From Bettongia penicillata ogilbyi (Eukaryota; Chordata; Mammalia; Diprotodontia; Potoroidae): a DNA stretch of 64,000 bases. A program made the position numbers and the translations under genes. The stretch is taken from the NCBI GenBank assembly GCA_023548195.1, contig JAJHZJ010000754.1:806001-870000 (forward strand), read 5' to 3'. The notes below the pieces were generated by a model. That model saw only the letters and a program-made list of their open reading frames with translations, was not told the origin of the DNA and made no database searches. Shown here piece after piece: positions 32,460 through 47,400 of the stretch; positions within the stretch are counted from its first letter, which is position 1, and each line of letters begins with the position of its first letter.

Positions 32460-35400
32460 TATACAAGTTACTAAGGCCTAAAGCCCCACTGTGGCCCAGG
32501 CTCCAGGCTGATCAGTGGGCTCAGGGTTATATGTTACTTGAGAGGCAGCTTCGTCCCGAGAAATTAGGTTAGAGATCCTGGGAGCTGTGAAGAAAGACTT
32601 AATGGGGCTGTGGAAAGACCCCTGAACCACAAATATGGGATCCCTGCTAACTCTGGAGCTAGAAGGGGCCTTGGAGGCCTGTAGAGTGCCCTGCCCAAGG
32701 GCACAGTAAAGTAAATGGTAGAACCAGTATGTAATTAATCTGACTCCAAGCCAGAACCGTTTTGACCAGCCCCCTTGGCCTCCCTGGCACACACCAGCCC
32801 TGCCGCTGGCTAGTTGTATAACCCTGGGTCAGCCCCTTTCCTGAGTTGGGCTCGAGTTTCTTCAGCTGTGGGAGGAGTGGGCAGGGTTCCATGCCTGACA
32901 TTCTAGAATCCACTCTTGCTCTGTGTTCTGAGTGCTGGGCAGGATGGGAATGTGTGGCCTGGGGTGTGTACAGGGTTAGGGATTCCCTGTATATTGAGAA
33001 AAACTCAAGTAGCTGAGTTGGTCTGAGCTGGGGATGGTCAAGAGCAGGGCAGGGAAGTTGGGAGGGGGAACTGAGACATGACCAGCACTGGAGGGCACCC
33101 GCTAACAAGGCCTGCTGCTCTCCTTTGCAGACATTCTTGTAAAAGGCTCACATGGTCTCCAGAGCTGGCTTCACCTCTGCGAGATGGATGCCACTGACCT
33201 GAACTCTTGTTCCTGGCAAAAGAGCTAAAGGCTCAACTCCAGACTCAGCTTGCCCTCTGGCTTCAGACTTCCAACTGGCACCAAAGGAGGAATTCCTAGT
33301 CCTCAGCTCCAGGCCAAACAGTAGGTGGGGGGAATCAGGGGAGAGCCACACAGTCCAGGCACTGGGAGCAAGAGGAATATGGCCTTCATAACTGTGGCTC
33401 CAGATCTGGGGGAGCCCATTGACCCCTCGGTCTCATCAGATCCAGGTCCTGCCCAATGGGGCAGAGAGGGAAGGGAATGAGTCACAGTATCTCTGCCCTA
33501 AATGTCTAACTTCAGCCTGATATCCAACATGAAGCCAAGCCTCAAATATCTCTTTGCTTTCTCTAGTGAAGACCTCACCTTGCCTCCTCCACTAATTCTC
33601 ATGGAATCAGCCAAGGAAGCATCGGGACTTTAACTCAGCAGACCAGAAGGGATCCTACTCACCCGCTCCTTCATGAGAGCCAGCGTTCTCTCCGAATACC
33701 CGATCAGCCTCATGCAGTGATGGATTCTCCCAGGGCCAAGCCTGCCCTGAGCAATTTCAAAGCCTCGGCCAGGGCCCAGGACCATGTGGTCCTTAGGCAC
33801 CTGCACATTCTCAAACAGGACCTCCCCATGTCCGCCTAAAGAGACAGAAAGGGAAGCCAATTAGGCCCATGGCTTCTTAGCAGAAGATGTAGTGGGACAG
33901 CGATTCCTTCAGGTTGGTTTTAGGTCCTTTCCACTTTCTCTCCTTGCTTTGGCTACCTCATGGAGAGGGCTAATTCTGTTTCTCACTGAAGCCTAAAACT
34001 AAGCCAGGAAGTGAAGAGGGATTACAGATGTTTCCAAATAAAAACCCAGGAACTTCAGATCGGAGGTTCACATGGACACTGACTAAGGGGTCGAAGGGAC
34101 CAGAATCTAATCTAAACACGTCATTTTTGCAAGCCTAGAGAGGTGAACTGACCTGCCCACAGTTACCTAGGTAGTAAATGACCAAGTGGATTCAAACAGT
34201 CACTTTGCTCAAGCACCTAGAAAACATGGCATCTGCTGACCCTCATGAAGGGAGGGCCTCTCAGAGAGTGGAGACAGCAAAGCAGGGTTGGCCCACAAAG
34301 CCAGTACAAGTTTCTCATTTTTAGCCAAGAAGAGCAGGATCACATGACCAGCCTGAATACTGCATCCATGCCACTAAAGCAACCTTCTCTATACCCGAGA
34401 TGTGGGAACCACAAGCGGTACCCAGGGCCTTCCTCAGGCTCCATGGAGGCAGACTTGCCTCTTATGGGGAAAGTATATGCTGGAGAAGAAGATGAATCCA
34501 CAAGTGAGCCTGGGAAATCCACCTGAGATTAGACTGAATTGGGAGTTCTGTACATGTGAATTTTATACAGAAGCACACTGTGGTAAAGAGGAATTATGGC
34601 GACGATGGTAACAGCACGAAAACTACTACTCCTGGTGATAATAATAATGGTGATAGTAAATGATAATCTCTAGAATGCTAACTGTTTTTCAGTTGTGTCC
34701 AACTCTCCATGACCCCACTAGAGGTTTTCTTGGTGGAGAAACTGGAGTGGTTCGCCATTTCCTTCTCCAGCTCATTTTACAGATGAGGAAACTGAGGCAA
34801 ACAGGGTGAAGTGACTTGCTCAGGGTCACACAGCTAGTAAGGGTCTGAGTCCAGATTTGAACTCAGGAAGAAGAATCTTGCAGATGCCAGGCTGTGGGCT
34901 TTGTGCACTATGGCACCACCTGGTGGCCAAAATAACACTACTGCCAAACATATCTTGCTTTAAGGATTGTAAAGGGTCATCTGTGGGTCACCTCATCTGA
35001 CCCTCACATACCCTGGGAGGGGGGCCATCCTTGTCACCTTGTCACAGAGGAGATCTCAGAGATAAGGCATCCCCACTGCGGTCACAGAGTCAGCATTCCA
35101 ACTTGGTTTTCCTGACTCCATTTCCAACGTCATTTGCCATACTACCAAGCAGCCTTGGGGAGATCCCAGCCAAGAGCCCTTAGGGGAGCACCAACGCTGG
35201 TGTTTGTCGATGAGACCCTGGGAGGTTCCTGGGCTTTACCTGGAGGGTCTTCCAGCCCATATACGCTCAGTGGTCTGAGGACTTTTATCCCTGGGGTATC
35301 CATGGGAACCAAGAGTACTGACTGTTGCTGGTGCCGTGGGGCGTGTGGGTCTGTTTTTCCCATAAACACACAGAGCTGGCAACGGGGATCCAGGATTCCT

Positions 35401-38400
35401 GCCAGGAAAAGAGAGAGACAGAAGCAGATCACCTGATGCCAAGCTCATCAAGCCTCCCTGCAAACTTATTACTACAACAGAACCAATTAACCAGAAGGGA
35501 GCTAATCAAGCCCATGCAGATCTTCCGGGCATCAGAAGCAGGCTCCGATTCCTCTGTGTCCTTGTAAGGACTGAACCCCAGGCATATGAGTGGTTAATCC
35601 AGAAATGCTGCAGTCCAAGCTCCATTCTGAGGCCCGGAAGTGGCCCAACAGAAGGAAGGGCCAATGAGGCAGAGCTGGCTGAGCTGTGACGTGGGCTCTG
35701 AGGCTGGGGGCACGGTGCCCAGGGAGTGGATGGGAGGAGAAAAGCAGTGCCAGGGGTGGAGGCCAGCCTAGGCTTTCCGGTCTGCAAGTGAGAGAAGGGT
35801 GTGGGAAAGTGCAATGAATCCAGCTCCCATTTTAGGGCAATGGTGACAACATTCAGATCCCTGAGAGCTAGCTATCCTTTTGTTCTGGAGCTTAAATGTC
35901 CCTTTATTGAACAGAAGGGTTCAGGCCTCTGGAGTTCCCTGCAAATGGGTCCGAAGGGCCCCTTCATTTCTTAACGGACCTCAGGCTTGGCCTAGGGATG
36001 ATGGAGTCCTTTTACAAAGACAGTCCAGACCAAAACCTATTTTTTAAAAGGGCCTTGAAGCCAGTTACCTGATATCCACCATTTATGACCATTTATGACG
36101 TAGACCCCGTTCTCTTCTTTAATCGAAGATTCAATATTGGTGGCATCTGATGAAGCAACCTGAAGAAGAGAAGGCTTGAGTTCAAATCTACCCATGGATT
36201 CTGGGCTGGAGGCTAGGGAATAGCAGCTGGGATGAGAGAGAAGAGGAGGCACCTGCTTCTGGTCTATACCTGTGGCTCTGTCATAGCAAAGCAAGAGCGA
36301 ATCTTCCCATCCAGCAGAGGAAGGAGCCATCGGGCCTTCTGCTCATCGGTTCCATATCTCACCAGCAGCTCCATGTTTCCCGTGTCAGGGGCAGAGCAAT
36401 TAAATATCTGCAAAGAGGGAAAAATATGTGTACCAGGGACTTCTACATGCTTGTTCACAGCATCAGAGAGAGATGTTTTTCTGACCCTTTGGTCTAGAAG
36501 ACAGGGACAGAAGACCTGTGGAAAGCGAGCTAGAAGGAAGTATATGCTCTCCCATGCCCATCTCTTCTTTCCATCTCCACTTGCCTCCCTAATGGAGCCC
36601 CCCTCATCCAGTTGTGCTCCTGGGCCATGCTCTAGTCAGCCTGAGTGTCCTGCTCTCTGTCCAGCACTAGGCTCTTATGGAGCTTCTTATCTAAAAGCTA
36701 GTTATCAGTACTCATTGGGGCACAGGAGAAAAAGGCAGCCAAGTCCAGCAGGAAGAACCCTGAAGGGAGGAATCCAGCTCCAGGATGCAGGATCAAGGAC
36801 TTCCTCGGACACAGGCTGGCTCTGTCACCTGGAACCAGACATCCCACCTTCCTAGGCCATCTCCAAGACAACAAGCTACAAGCAGTTAATTCTTCACATC
36901 AGTAAAATCATCTAGGCCCTCAGGCTCAAAACCTGGAAGTCACCCTGAACTCTGCATTATCTCTCACCCTCCCCCCACATCCAAGCTGTTGCCAAGGCCT
37001 CTGGACGTCCCCCCTACAACATGTCTCTAATGTGTCCCCTTTCTCTCCTCTGACACTGACACCCCTCCAGTATAGACCCTCATCACCTCACATCTAAAGT
37101 ATCACAATAGCTGCTGGGGGGGGGGTCAGCCTGCCTCTGGTCTCTCCCTGCACCAGTCTGCCCTCCATTTAGCCACTAAAGATATTTTCCTAAAAAGAGG
37201 TCTGACCATGTCACCCCCCTATTGAATAAACTCCGTGACTCCAGGAGCAAATACAAAATGCTCTGATTGGCAAAGCCCTTAACTGATCCCAACCTCACCC
37301 CCCAACCCCACCCCACCCCTGCCCCGTGTTCCCCAGGCCTGGAATCTCCCTCCTCATCTCCACCTACTGGCTTCCTTAAAGTCCCAGCTGAAATTTCACC
37401 TCCTACAGGAAGCCTTCCCCAACCCCTCATCATTCTAGTGCTTTCCCTCTGTTAATTATTTCCTATTTATGTTGTATATAGCTTGCTTTGTATATATTCA
37501 TTGTTTGTCATATCCCACATTGAATTGTAAATTCCCTGAAGACAAGGATTGTCTTATGACACTTTTTGTATCCCCAGAGTACAGTACCTGGCATACAGTA
37601 GGGACTTAATAAATGCTTACTGATTGATTGATAGTAGACCAAAAAGGAGGTACCTCTGGCGCATATATGGACTTGCCCATGAGCTCACATAAATGGGCAT
37701 ATTCCAGATTGGTCAGGCCTGCACCATACTTCCTCTCAGGGTCCGTCTCGACTGGCAAGAAGAGATTCCACAGCCCTTCAGACTTGGCTTTTTCCTGTCC
37801 AGGAGTGCCAAGAGAGAACATCAGTGACTAATTCAGCCTAGATCCGTGAAAGATCCACACCCAAAAGAACAGGAAGGAAAGCAGGCAGAGACCAACTGCA
37901 AGCACCACCCGTGTTGAGGTCATTACCCTGGCCATCCTGGCTTAATGCTAAACCTCAAGTCCGTGAACCCAAAAAACAAAAGGAGAAACCAAGTAATGAT
38001 TAAGAGGAAGATTAGGAGATCCCAGCAGAACCAAAAGACTGACCCTCGATCTTGGGAAAGAGAGAGCAGCCTTTATCCAACTCATGCCCAGATGCTCCCT
38101 CCCAATGAGACCTTCCCTTTATTGCCTAGGCTGCTGTGGGTTTAGACTTCACTACTGCAACAGGGTTAGTGAGGCAAGAAGCTGGGACCCTGGGCTTTTG
38201 TCTCTCAAGTATCAGATGAGATAGAGAGTGAGACAGAGTGACAGACAGACAGACAGAACAGAGGGAAATCAGGAGGGAAGGACAGACAGAGACAGAAACA
38301 GAGAAGGAGAGAAAAAGAGAGAAGGGAAGGACACGAGGGAGGGAAAGAGACAGAGAAAGAGGAGAGAAGGAGAAAAAGAGGTAGGGAGAGACAGAGAGAG

Positions 38401-41400
38401 AGATATTCAAATTAATTTAACATCTCTGATCTGGTTTTTAACATAAGACACAGCCAAAAGCACATAAGCGTCAGAGACGCAGAACATCTGGGCTCAGTGA
38501 AAAGTCAGGATTTTCATGTGGAAAACAATTTGGAATTATGCTTTAAAAAAAAAAAAAAGGTGACTAGCATGACCCTACTTGCTGGATTCATTTCCTTTCT
38601 AGATCATTATCAGGATACACCTGACACCTCTAAGGAAAAGACATAATGCTTGAGTTCAGTTTTATTAGAAGCAATTTTCCCCTTCTTCAAGTGGGCAGCA
38701 AGGACCCTTATAGTATTGTTCTCCACAATGAGACTCTTCCCCTTTTCTGAGAGTTCAGTTTTCTGTTTTTTAATAAGTCACTTGCTCACTGCTCCTGCGT
38801 CAATCAGTTCTGATCTCTGCCTGGCCAAAAAATCCAGAATGAATGGTCCCATATAGGCTAAAATATTCCAGGGGCATTTTTGGTGGTACCCACAGAGATG
38901 TGCAGGGACTAGGGATGGCCAGGCCAGCTGAGGCCCATGAAGGATGGAACAGTCCTGCACCACAAGGAATGATGGCTCAAGAATCAGAGAAGTAGGAGAA
39001 AACTCCAAGCTGATGCAGAGTCCAAGTGAGCAGGACTGGGATGACAAAAGATACAAGAACTAGAACCAAGTCAAGAGCAAAATCGTAAGAGTGAATGCTG
39101 GGTAATTAGAATGACTCCAGCAGAGAAATCAGTCTTATCTACTTTTTTTTCTTCATTGTTCTGAGGGACGGCTCTCTGGAGTGAGGGAATACTCTATTTG
39201 CAAATTAAAATGACAGAAAAGTAAAATAGGATAATACAGTTTTCTTAAACACAAGAGTGATGGTTTTACTATTTCATGCCATTTTGGCAGAAGGTGATTC
39301 TTCCTAAGATCCATTTACCTTGAGCTCTTCAATCTGCGGAGGTGGTGTCCATCTGGCCTCAGACATCTGGTGATTTCTCAGTTCTTGCTCAATGGGATAT
39401 ACATGGGTTTCTATGAATCTCTCCAGCCTGTGGTGGAGGTCCCTGACTGGTTCTGAGAGGGCCTCTGGAGAGATGATCAGGACCCCTTTGGCGGCAGCTG
39501 CTTGAGATGCCTTGGAAAATGTGGCCCGACTTCTTGTTCTCTCTAGGGCTAGCAGCGACCTCCGATGGGCCCACTGAGAGTAGGATCTCGTTGGCTGTCC
39601 TGTATTTGGCATTCCTTTGAAGATCCGAAACCCTTCCTTGACAGCAAAGTCCCACGCCAGGTTAGACATGAATTCAACCAGTTTCCCACTCTGCTCTGCA
39701 GTCGCCGAGCTTGACTGACCTGACCAAAATCAAGACACAAAGGGCTAGTGATCCAAAACCATTGACCCCAACAGGGTCAGGAGGGTGGGTGCCACATTCC
39801 TGAATCCCTTTCTAATCCAGGGTCTCTTCCCCTCCCTCCTTCACTTGGTCATTACTGGTTGTTGTGGAGTCGTTTCATTTGTGTCTCACTCTCCATGACC
39901 CCATTTGGTGTTTTCTTGGCAAAGACACTGAATCAGTTGGCCATTTCCCTCTCTAACCATTTTACAGGTAAGAAAACTGGGGCAAACAGGGATAAGTGAC
40001 TTGCCCAGAGTCACTGAGCTAGTAAGTACCTGAGGTTGGATTTGAACCCAGGAAGTTGAGTCTTCCTATCTCCAGGTCAGGATCTCTGTGCACCATGGCA
40101 CTCCCTAGCAGCCACCTCCATTCCTGTTAGCTTCCCCTGTGTCTGGCCACGGCCACCCATCCTAAAGAGACTGTGTTTTTCTTACTGAGTTAGTTTCAGC
40201 AAATGCATCTTCTCAGTCCCAGTACTATTCCCAGCTGTCATCATCTGCAGTGGCTGCTTCTTCTAAGCCTGTCCTTTTATACAAGTCTTGGGCCGCAGTA
40301 GTACTCATTTCTGCTGCTCTCTGTGAGTTGTGCGCTAAACCCTTCAGCCCCTCAGCAGGAAGTCTGGCTCATGATAACCATTTAAATCTTCCTGCATGTG
40401 CTGGATTCATTTCCTTTCTAGATCATTATCAGGATACACCTGACACCTCTAAGGAAAAGACATGGTGTTTGAATTCAGTTTTATTAGGAGCAATTTTCCC
40501 CTTCTTCCAGCAGGCAGGAAGGAGCTTTGTAACGTTGCTCTCCATAATTAGGCCCCCTCCCCTCTTCAGAGTGCTCAGTCTCCTATCTTTCAATGTCACT
40601 TGCTCTAGCTCACTGCTCCTGCTTCAATCAATCCTGATCCCTGCCTGGTCAAAGCCAGGCTTTAGAAGGGACTGATAGATTACTATCACTGCTACAGCCC
40701 ATGGCTCTTCCCAAAAGTGGTCTTTGAGGGGAAAGGCGGGGGGCACTTGTACTACAAACATCAAGGCTCTGCAAAGCTATGAAGCTTGATGTCCCCTAAA
40801 ATCACTCAGCCATGGCTGATGAGAGGGATCCAGAGCTGAGTCTGGGGTCTGAGGGTCCAGGTGTGCTCACACACACATATTGATCAGTGTAGGCATGCTG
40901 TCTGGTGGCCAACCCTGGCATCAAGGGAAGTCTGGCTCTTGGAGAGCCTAGTAAACAGGCCAAATGACTTCCTGTTAGGCAAGACTTGGGACAAGCCAGC
41001 GGTATTTGCCCATGAAAAGGTTCCAGGATGGACCCTGGCTACTCAGTGGGGCTCCTTTATTGGATCACTGTCTGCAAAGATCAAAGAGCTTCATAATGGG
41101 AAAAGGCTGTTTAACAATGACCGGGATGGAGGCATCCTTAGAACAGAGAAGGCCTTCAGAGATTGTCTAGTCCAGCCCCCTCATTGTACAGCCGAGGAAA
41201 TGGAGGTTCAGGGATGCTATGATTGATAACCGTATGATGGTGGTGGTGGTGATGACGATAACGATAGTGTGACAGAATCCTAGCAGCACCAACGAGTGCA
41301 ATCACCCTGTTTTACAGAGGAGGGTCTAGGGAGGATAGATTGGACAATGTCAGATTACAGCTCAGCTCCAGAGCTGGAAGAGATCAAAGAAGTCCCCTCC

Positions 41401-44400
41401 AATCCCCTCATTCAAGGGATAAGGACCTTCAGGCCACAGAGGTAGATTAAGTTTTCCCAGGTTACATGACACTGGAGCAGAATGCAGAGTCCAAGAGAGG
41501 GCACTTTGAAAACATTTGGAGGGAATCAGGGGTACATCTGACTGTCTCCCTCTCTCCTCTGGAGGGATTCAGCAGTCATTTTATTGAATTATATACATTT
41601 TAAAAAGGGAAATGATGAAAAGAATATAAAGCCCTAGTTTTTGGTGAATCTTAGCACCATCAGCTATGAGCTCCCATTCATTTTAATTCTTCCATGCAAC
41701 ATGACTAAGGTGAAAACGTATTTAGTAAGAATGTATGCATAGAACTCATAGAAGATTACATGCTGTCTCAGGGAAGAAGGGTGGAGGGAGGGAGAGAAAA
41801 TCTAAGATTTATGGAAGTGATTGTAGAAAACTGAAAACAAATTAATTAAAAAAAAATCTCTCTGAGGATCAGTTTCTTCATGTGTAAAATAGTGATAATT
41901 AGACCCATGTAGCCTCCTTCACACAGTTATTGGAAAAGAATAAGGCCAAAGAAGTAAAAGTGCCATAGACTCTCAGGTGCCCAACATAGATAAATCATTT
42001 CTGCCCAGAAGGAAGGGAGAGGATATTGCAGGGAACTTTTATTGTTATGGAGTCTGATTATCTGGTGGACTTATCAGTAATTTATTTATTTTCATGTTTG
42101 CCTTCCACTTAGAATGTTCTGGCAAAAGCCTCACTGCCCTGAATGTTTGCACTGGCCTCCTCCTGCCAGGTCCTCCCCAAATGATGTGACAAGCTCAGGT
42201 ACCCAAAAGGCCCCAGGCTCCTTTACAATATTGTGTCTTTCTGTAGACCTACCCTTCCTGCCCAGTAACAAGTTATGGCTCACCTTCTGAGAGGGGATGA
42301 GACCCGGTTTCCATCTCTCCTTCCTCCCACAGCCCAGTCTAAGACTGACGCTCTCCATGGCCCCTTGTAGCCGGCTTCTCTCTTGATACTGTAGCGATTA
42401 TCTCCTCAGCAAAACCAGGATTCTCTCCTCCTCTGCCCAGTCTGACACAGACCCTTTGCTAGCCTCTGACTCTCCTGACCAGCACTGGTCCTGGCTATGA
42501 GCTCCTCCATTGGTTTTGGAGACATCCTGTTTTCCTCCTGCCTCTCCAGCTACTTTCAGTCTCCCTGGGCTTCTTATCCTATTCCTAGACCCTTAAGGCA
42601 GGAGTCCCAGTGTCCTCAGCCATTTTTTCCCAAGACTTCAACTGTCCTCCCTACATAGATGATGGCAAAGTTGTCCCAAACTCAACATTTCCAAGCCTGA
42701 GTTTCTTATCTTTTCTCCCCCACTTCCCAGGGTCATTGTGAGGACCAGATGAGACAACATGTGTAAGCACTCTGCACACACCACAACCCCGTCAGCTAAA
42801 TGTTGCTACTGTCTCCAGGTTACAGATGAGGAAACTGAGGCTGGGATTAAGTAACTGGCCCAGGATCAGGGCAGAGGATTACCCATGGACACTGCACAGA
42901 AGTACATACACACATGTGAACATGCTGGGGAATGAACACAAACACAGACACGTGCCCCAACCAATGTGGCGACAAGTCTAATTTTCAGAGGGAGGAAACT
43001 GACTTTTCCATTAGGCTGAAGCTGAGGCAACAAACTCTCAGCATCGTTTCCTTTCCTCCCCACTATGCACATCTCATGCTTCCTTAGGAGGAAAGAACTT
43101 GTTTTTCGAGTTGGGCTAGTGCATGAATTCTCTCAGAAATCCTAGCCCAGCCTGTTTCCCCCAGATCTCTGGAGGCTCTTCTATAGGCACAGGGCCTGTC
43201 CCTGGATGGCCTGGCCAGCCTTCAGGTCTGAGGGACTGCCCTGAGATCTCTGAGTTCTACTGCTTCACACCCTCAGGGTAGCTTTGTAGCTCTGTGGTCT
43301 GCTTACCTTTGAGAGAACGTTTGTAGACCCCTTGTAAGATGGCAGCTATTCGGAAGAAGGAGAAGGCCATGTAGAAATTCCAGTTTTCAGCTGCAGGGAT
43401 CTCCATTTGATGGCAATACATTTTGAAATACTCCTCAGCAGTAGGGATTCCTAGCTGAGTAATATCCAGATCACTCAAACCTGAGAAACAAGAAAAAAAC
43501 AGTTCATTACTCAACAGTCAATGCCATCACTCTCCCCTGAGATCCCTGTGAGGCATCATGGAATTGTGGAGAGAAGTCAGGCACACCTCAGTTCACAGTC
43601 TACCTATACTGCCTTCATCAAGTCTCTTAGCCTCTCTCTACCTCAGCTTCCTCAGCTGTAAAACGAGAGGGTTGGATTCAATGGTCTCTAAGATCTTTTC
43701 CAGATCTGAATCTAGCTTTCCCTGATCCCATGATTCCCAGGTTTACTCACTGGAAATCTGCTTTTAAGTTCACTGGAGGAATTCACACATTATTCCAGTG
43801 GCCCCTTCTCCCTGAGAGAACTGGAGTCAAACAGGAACTACCATCCCGCATTGGCTCCTAAAGGTTCAACTAAATGAAAGTGGGCTGGGAAGGCCCAGTT
43901 TCTGAGTTCCCATCTACCTTGTGGTCAGTATTCAAGTGACAAGAAGATATGACCTCAGAGGAATCTTTTGGCTTGACTATTTGTGAGAAGGCTTGTTAAA
44001 ATGGGGATTTCTAAAAGTGAGGGGAGGAAAATTTGTTACAAATGAATCAATCGGTCGGTCAATCCACATTTATTAAGTGGTTACCATGTGCCAGGTACTG
44101 TGCTAAGTGTTATAGCTACAAAGGCAGAAGCAGAACAGTCCTTGCCCACCAGGAGCTTCTAGTCAGTCTACTGAGGATGCAAATGGAAATTTCCACTCTC
44201 TTCCCCCAGGACTATAGATGGCTGAAAAGATATCTGGATATTTTAATGCTATTTTGTGTACTCCACACTTGCCCAACTAATGCCCCCCTCTTCCTTCCCA
44301 GTTGTGTTGTTGCCTTCCCACAGCCCTTCCTGCCAAAGCACTGTTCATTCCCCACCTCCTCCCAGAACCGAATCCCAGTGAGGCGCCTCCCTTCCCACAG

Positions 44401-47400
44401 TCATCTGTGGGGGAAGGTGGTCATTCTGATCCTCCTTCACAACAGCTCATACCTTTTATGATAGGGAAATCAGATGGCAAATAATGAGCCAGGCAGTTGT
44501 AGGCAACATCGGAGAGAGGATCTCCTAATGTAGACAGCTCCCAGTCCAGGACAGCAAGCACCTCAGCCTTTTCTGGATCAAAGATCAGGTTGTCTAGCCT
44601 AAAGAAGCAACAGAAAGATTGAAGAAAAACACAAACATGACAAATATGTGGGAAGCACCAGCCATGCACCAGGCCAATATTCCAAGGGCTGCCCTATCTC
44701 AGACATTTCCAATAAGCTATAAGGATTCTCATGAATTTTAGAGCCAGAAGGGCCAGCTCTAAATTATTTGGATTATTTAAATTATTTACAAATTCTTTAG
44801 TTCAACTACTTCACTTTACAGATGGGTAAGTTCAGGTTCACAGAGGAGACAGCTTGTCCTGGACCTGCTAAGTGAGTGGTAAGGTCATGTTCTAGCCTAG
44901 AGCTGTGAGAAACCATGGATATCATCTCCATTAAAGCTACATCTTCATTTAGTGCCTAAGGCTCTGATGACCAGTCCACTGTTTTTCCTACTCAATTATG
45001 TTTAGAAACTACTACTAGAAGGCAGCACGGTGCCATGGAAAAAGCACCGGCTCTAGAGTCCAGCCTCAATTCTGCTACCTGAGTGACCTTGGGTAAGTCA
45101 CTGAATCTCCCTGGGCATCAGCTTCCTCCTTTGTAAGAGGAGGGGGTTGGACTGATGGCTTCTGAGGTCCCCTTCAGCTCAAGGCCTATGATCCTATGGC
45201 CTATGAAATGGCTACATCACTCCAGCCAATGAAATGAGTGGGCAAGGGAGCTGAAGGCTGTGGATTTTTGTGGAAGTTGTGAGTTTAATAATATGCATTG
45301 GCTCTCTGTATTGTCAAATGATGGAGAGGTGAGTCTTGTCCAGCCCAGCAGTTATGGGAAAATGATGGCCATGGTACCATCAATTTCGGGCTTGATGTCC
45401 TGGTGAAGTGAGTTTCAAACCCACTATAATGACAGTCTCCTAGTCCAGAGGCTTTGGGGTAAAGAGTAAATGAAAGAACAAAAAAGAAGAAATTCAACCC
45501 CATATGCCCCACATGAGGACCAGACAAACGAAGTCAAGGCTAAAAAACAAATATCTTTGTTTTTCCAGTCAGAGCTAACAGAGAATATTGTCAGACATCT
45601 GAGCAGGCAGAGGGCCCAATGCTCCAGCAGAGGACAATGGTACCCACATGCCCACTGGAGCCAGACAGGCAAGTCCAAAGCCTTGACTGCTCCAAGAAAG
45701 TTGAGCCTATAAGAATTAGAAGAAATTATTCCAGGAGGCCATGGGCCAAAACCTGCACAATAAGGATGGAGGGAGGGAATCTCACTTGATAAAGTAGGAA
45801 AGAGAAGACTGATTTCAAATGCATGCAAATTCTATCTTCAAAATACTATTTAAAAAAAAGAACTGGGTGGAGCCAAGATGGCAAAGTAGAAAGACTCACG
45901 TATGCTAGCTCCGAATCTACAGCCCATATATTTCCTGCAAGAAGAACTCCCCACAAATTCTGGAGCACTGCAAGGCGCGCAGAAACACAGTGGAAAAGAT
46001 TTCCGTTCTAGAGAGCGCTGGAGAGCGGTCCCCAGGGGTCCGTCGCGCCCTGGAAAGTGGAGCTCACCCCTGTGATGCCCTGGCCGTGTGGCCCGAGAGG
46101 AGCAGATCTGAGCAGGTTTCAGGGATGGAATCTCCGGTGGCCAGGAAGGTCACTCCACCCACAGATGCTACAGGTCAGTGAGAGAGACTTCTGGGCTGGC
46201 CGAGAGGGGAGCGGGGTGTCTCTGTGACTCGGGCCCCCTCGGGAGGGAGTGGCAGAGGCAGTGGAGGAGGCAGCAGTGGCAGCGGCGGTGGCCGGGGACT
46301 GCCGGACCAGCAGGCAGAAGTTTAGGGCCATTACCAAAAGTCTCTGCATAAACAACCTGAGGGAACTGAGCCTGGGAGGCGGCCCTGCCCCCACCTGCTC
46401 CATTACTGAAGGTCTCTGCATAAAGCCCCTGAGGGAACTGAGCCTGGGAGGTGGCCCTGCCCCCACCCCAGCACCAGAACTTAAGCTCACATTGAATAGC
46501 AGCCGCGCCTGCCCCGGAAAGCCCATTTGAATCTCAGACCCCAAGCACTAGCTGGGCGGATCTAGGCGGGGGTGGACAGGAATCTCAGAAGTCAAGTAAC
46601 TGGCTGGGAAAATGCCCAGAAAAGGGAAGAAAAATAAGACTATAGAAAGCTACTTTGATGGGGCACAGATGTTCCCACCTTTCAATTCTGATGACGAGGA
46701 AATATTCTTACCATCAGGGAAAGACGTGGAGGTCGGGGCCTCTGTATCCCAGACATCCCAGGTGGATGTTGGGTGGGCTCAGGCCATGGAAGAGCTCAAA
46801 AAGGATTTTGAAAATCAAGTTAGACAGGTGGAGGAAAAACTGGGAAGAGAAATGAGAGAGATGCAAGAAAAGCATGAAAAACGGGTCAATACCTTGCTAA
46901 AGGAGACCCAAAAAAATGCTGAAGAAAATAACACTTTGAAAAATAGGCTCACTCAATTGGCAAAAGAGGTTCAAAAAGCCAATGAGGAGAAGAATGCTTT
47001 CAAAAGCAGAATGAGCCAAATAGAAAAAGAGGTTCAAAAGCTCACTGAAGAAAATAGTTCTCTCAAAATTAGAATGGAACAGATGGAGTCTAATGACTTT
47101 CTGAGAAACCAAGAAATCACCAAACAAAACCAAAAGAATGAAAAAATGGAAGAGAATGTGAAATATCTCATGGGAAAAACAACTGACCTGGAGAATAGAT
47201 CCAGGAGAGACAATTTAAAAATTATGGGACTACCTGAAAGTCATGATCAAAAAAAGAGCCTAGACATCATCTCCCATGAAATTATCGAGGAAAACTGCCC
47301 TGATATTCTACAACCAGACGGCAAAATAAGTATTGAAAGAATCCATCGTTCACCGCCTGAAAGAGATCCAAAAAGAGAAACTCCTAGGAACATTGTGGCC

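Noticed and set aside
31747..32466. 239-codon minus ORF rich in Thr and His
   Set aside because: It is the translation of the TG-rich repeat, with no other support.
36232..36855. 207-codon plus ORF
   Set aside because: It is antisense to the ACAD10 exon at 36,270-36,407 and intron sequence. No domain.
46340..46483. CRISPR-like or regulatory tandem array
   Set aside because: Only two units, shared with the sister element: a family feature of the retrotransposon leader.
46119..46544. 141-codon minus ORF in the half-L1 leader, and the similar one at 54,185-54,502
   Set aside because: They are GC-rich antisense frames of the 5' UTR. The repeated peptide comes from the two 72-bp units.
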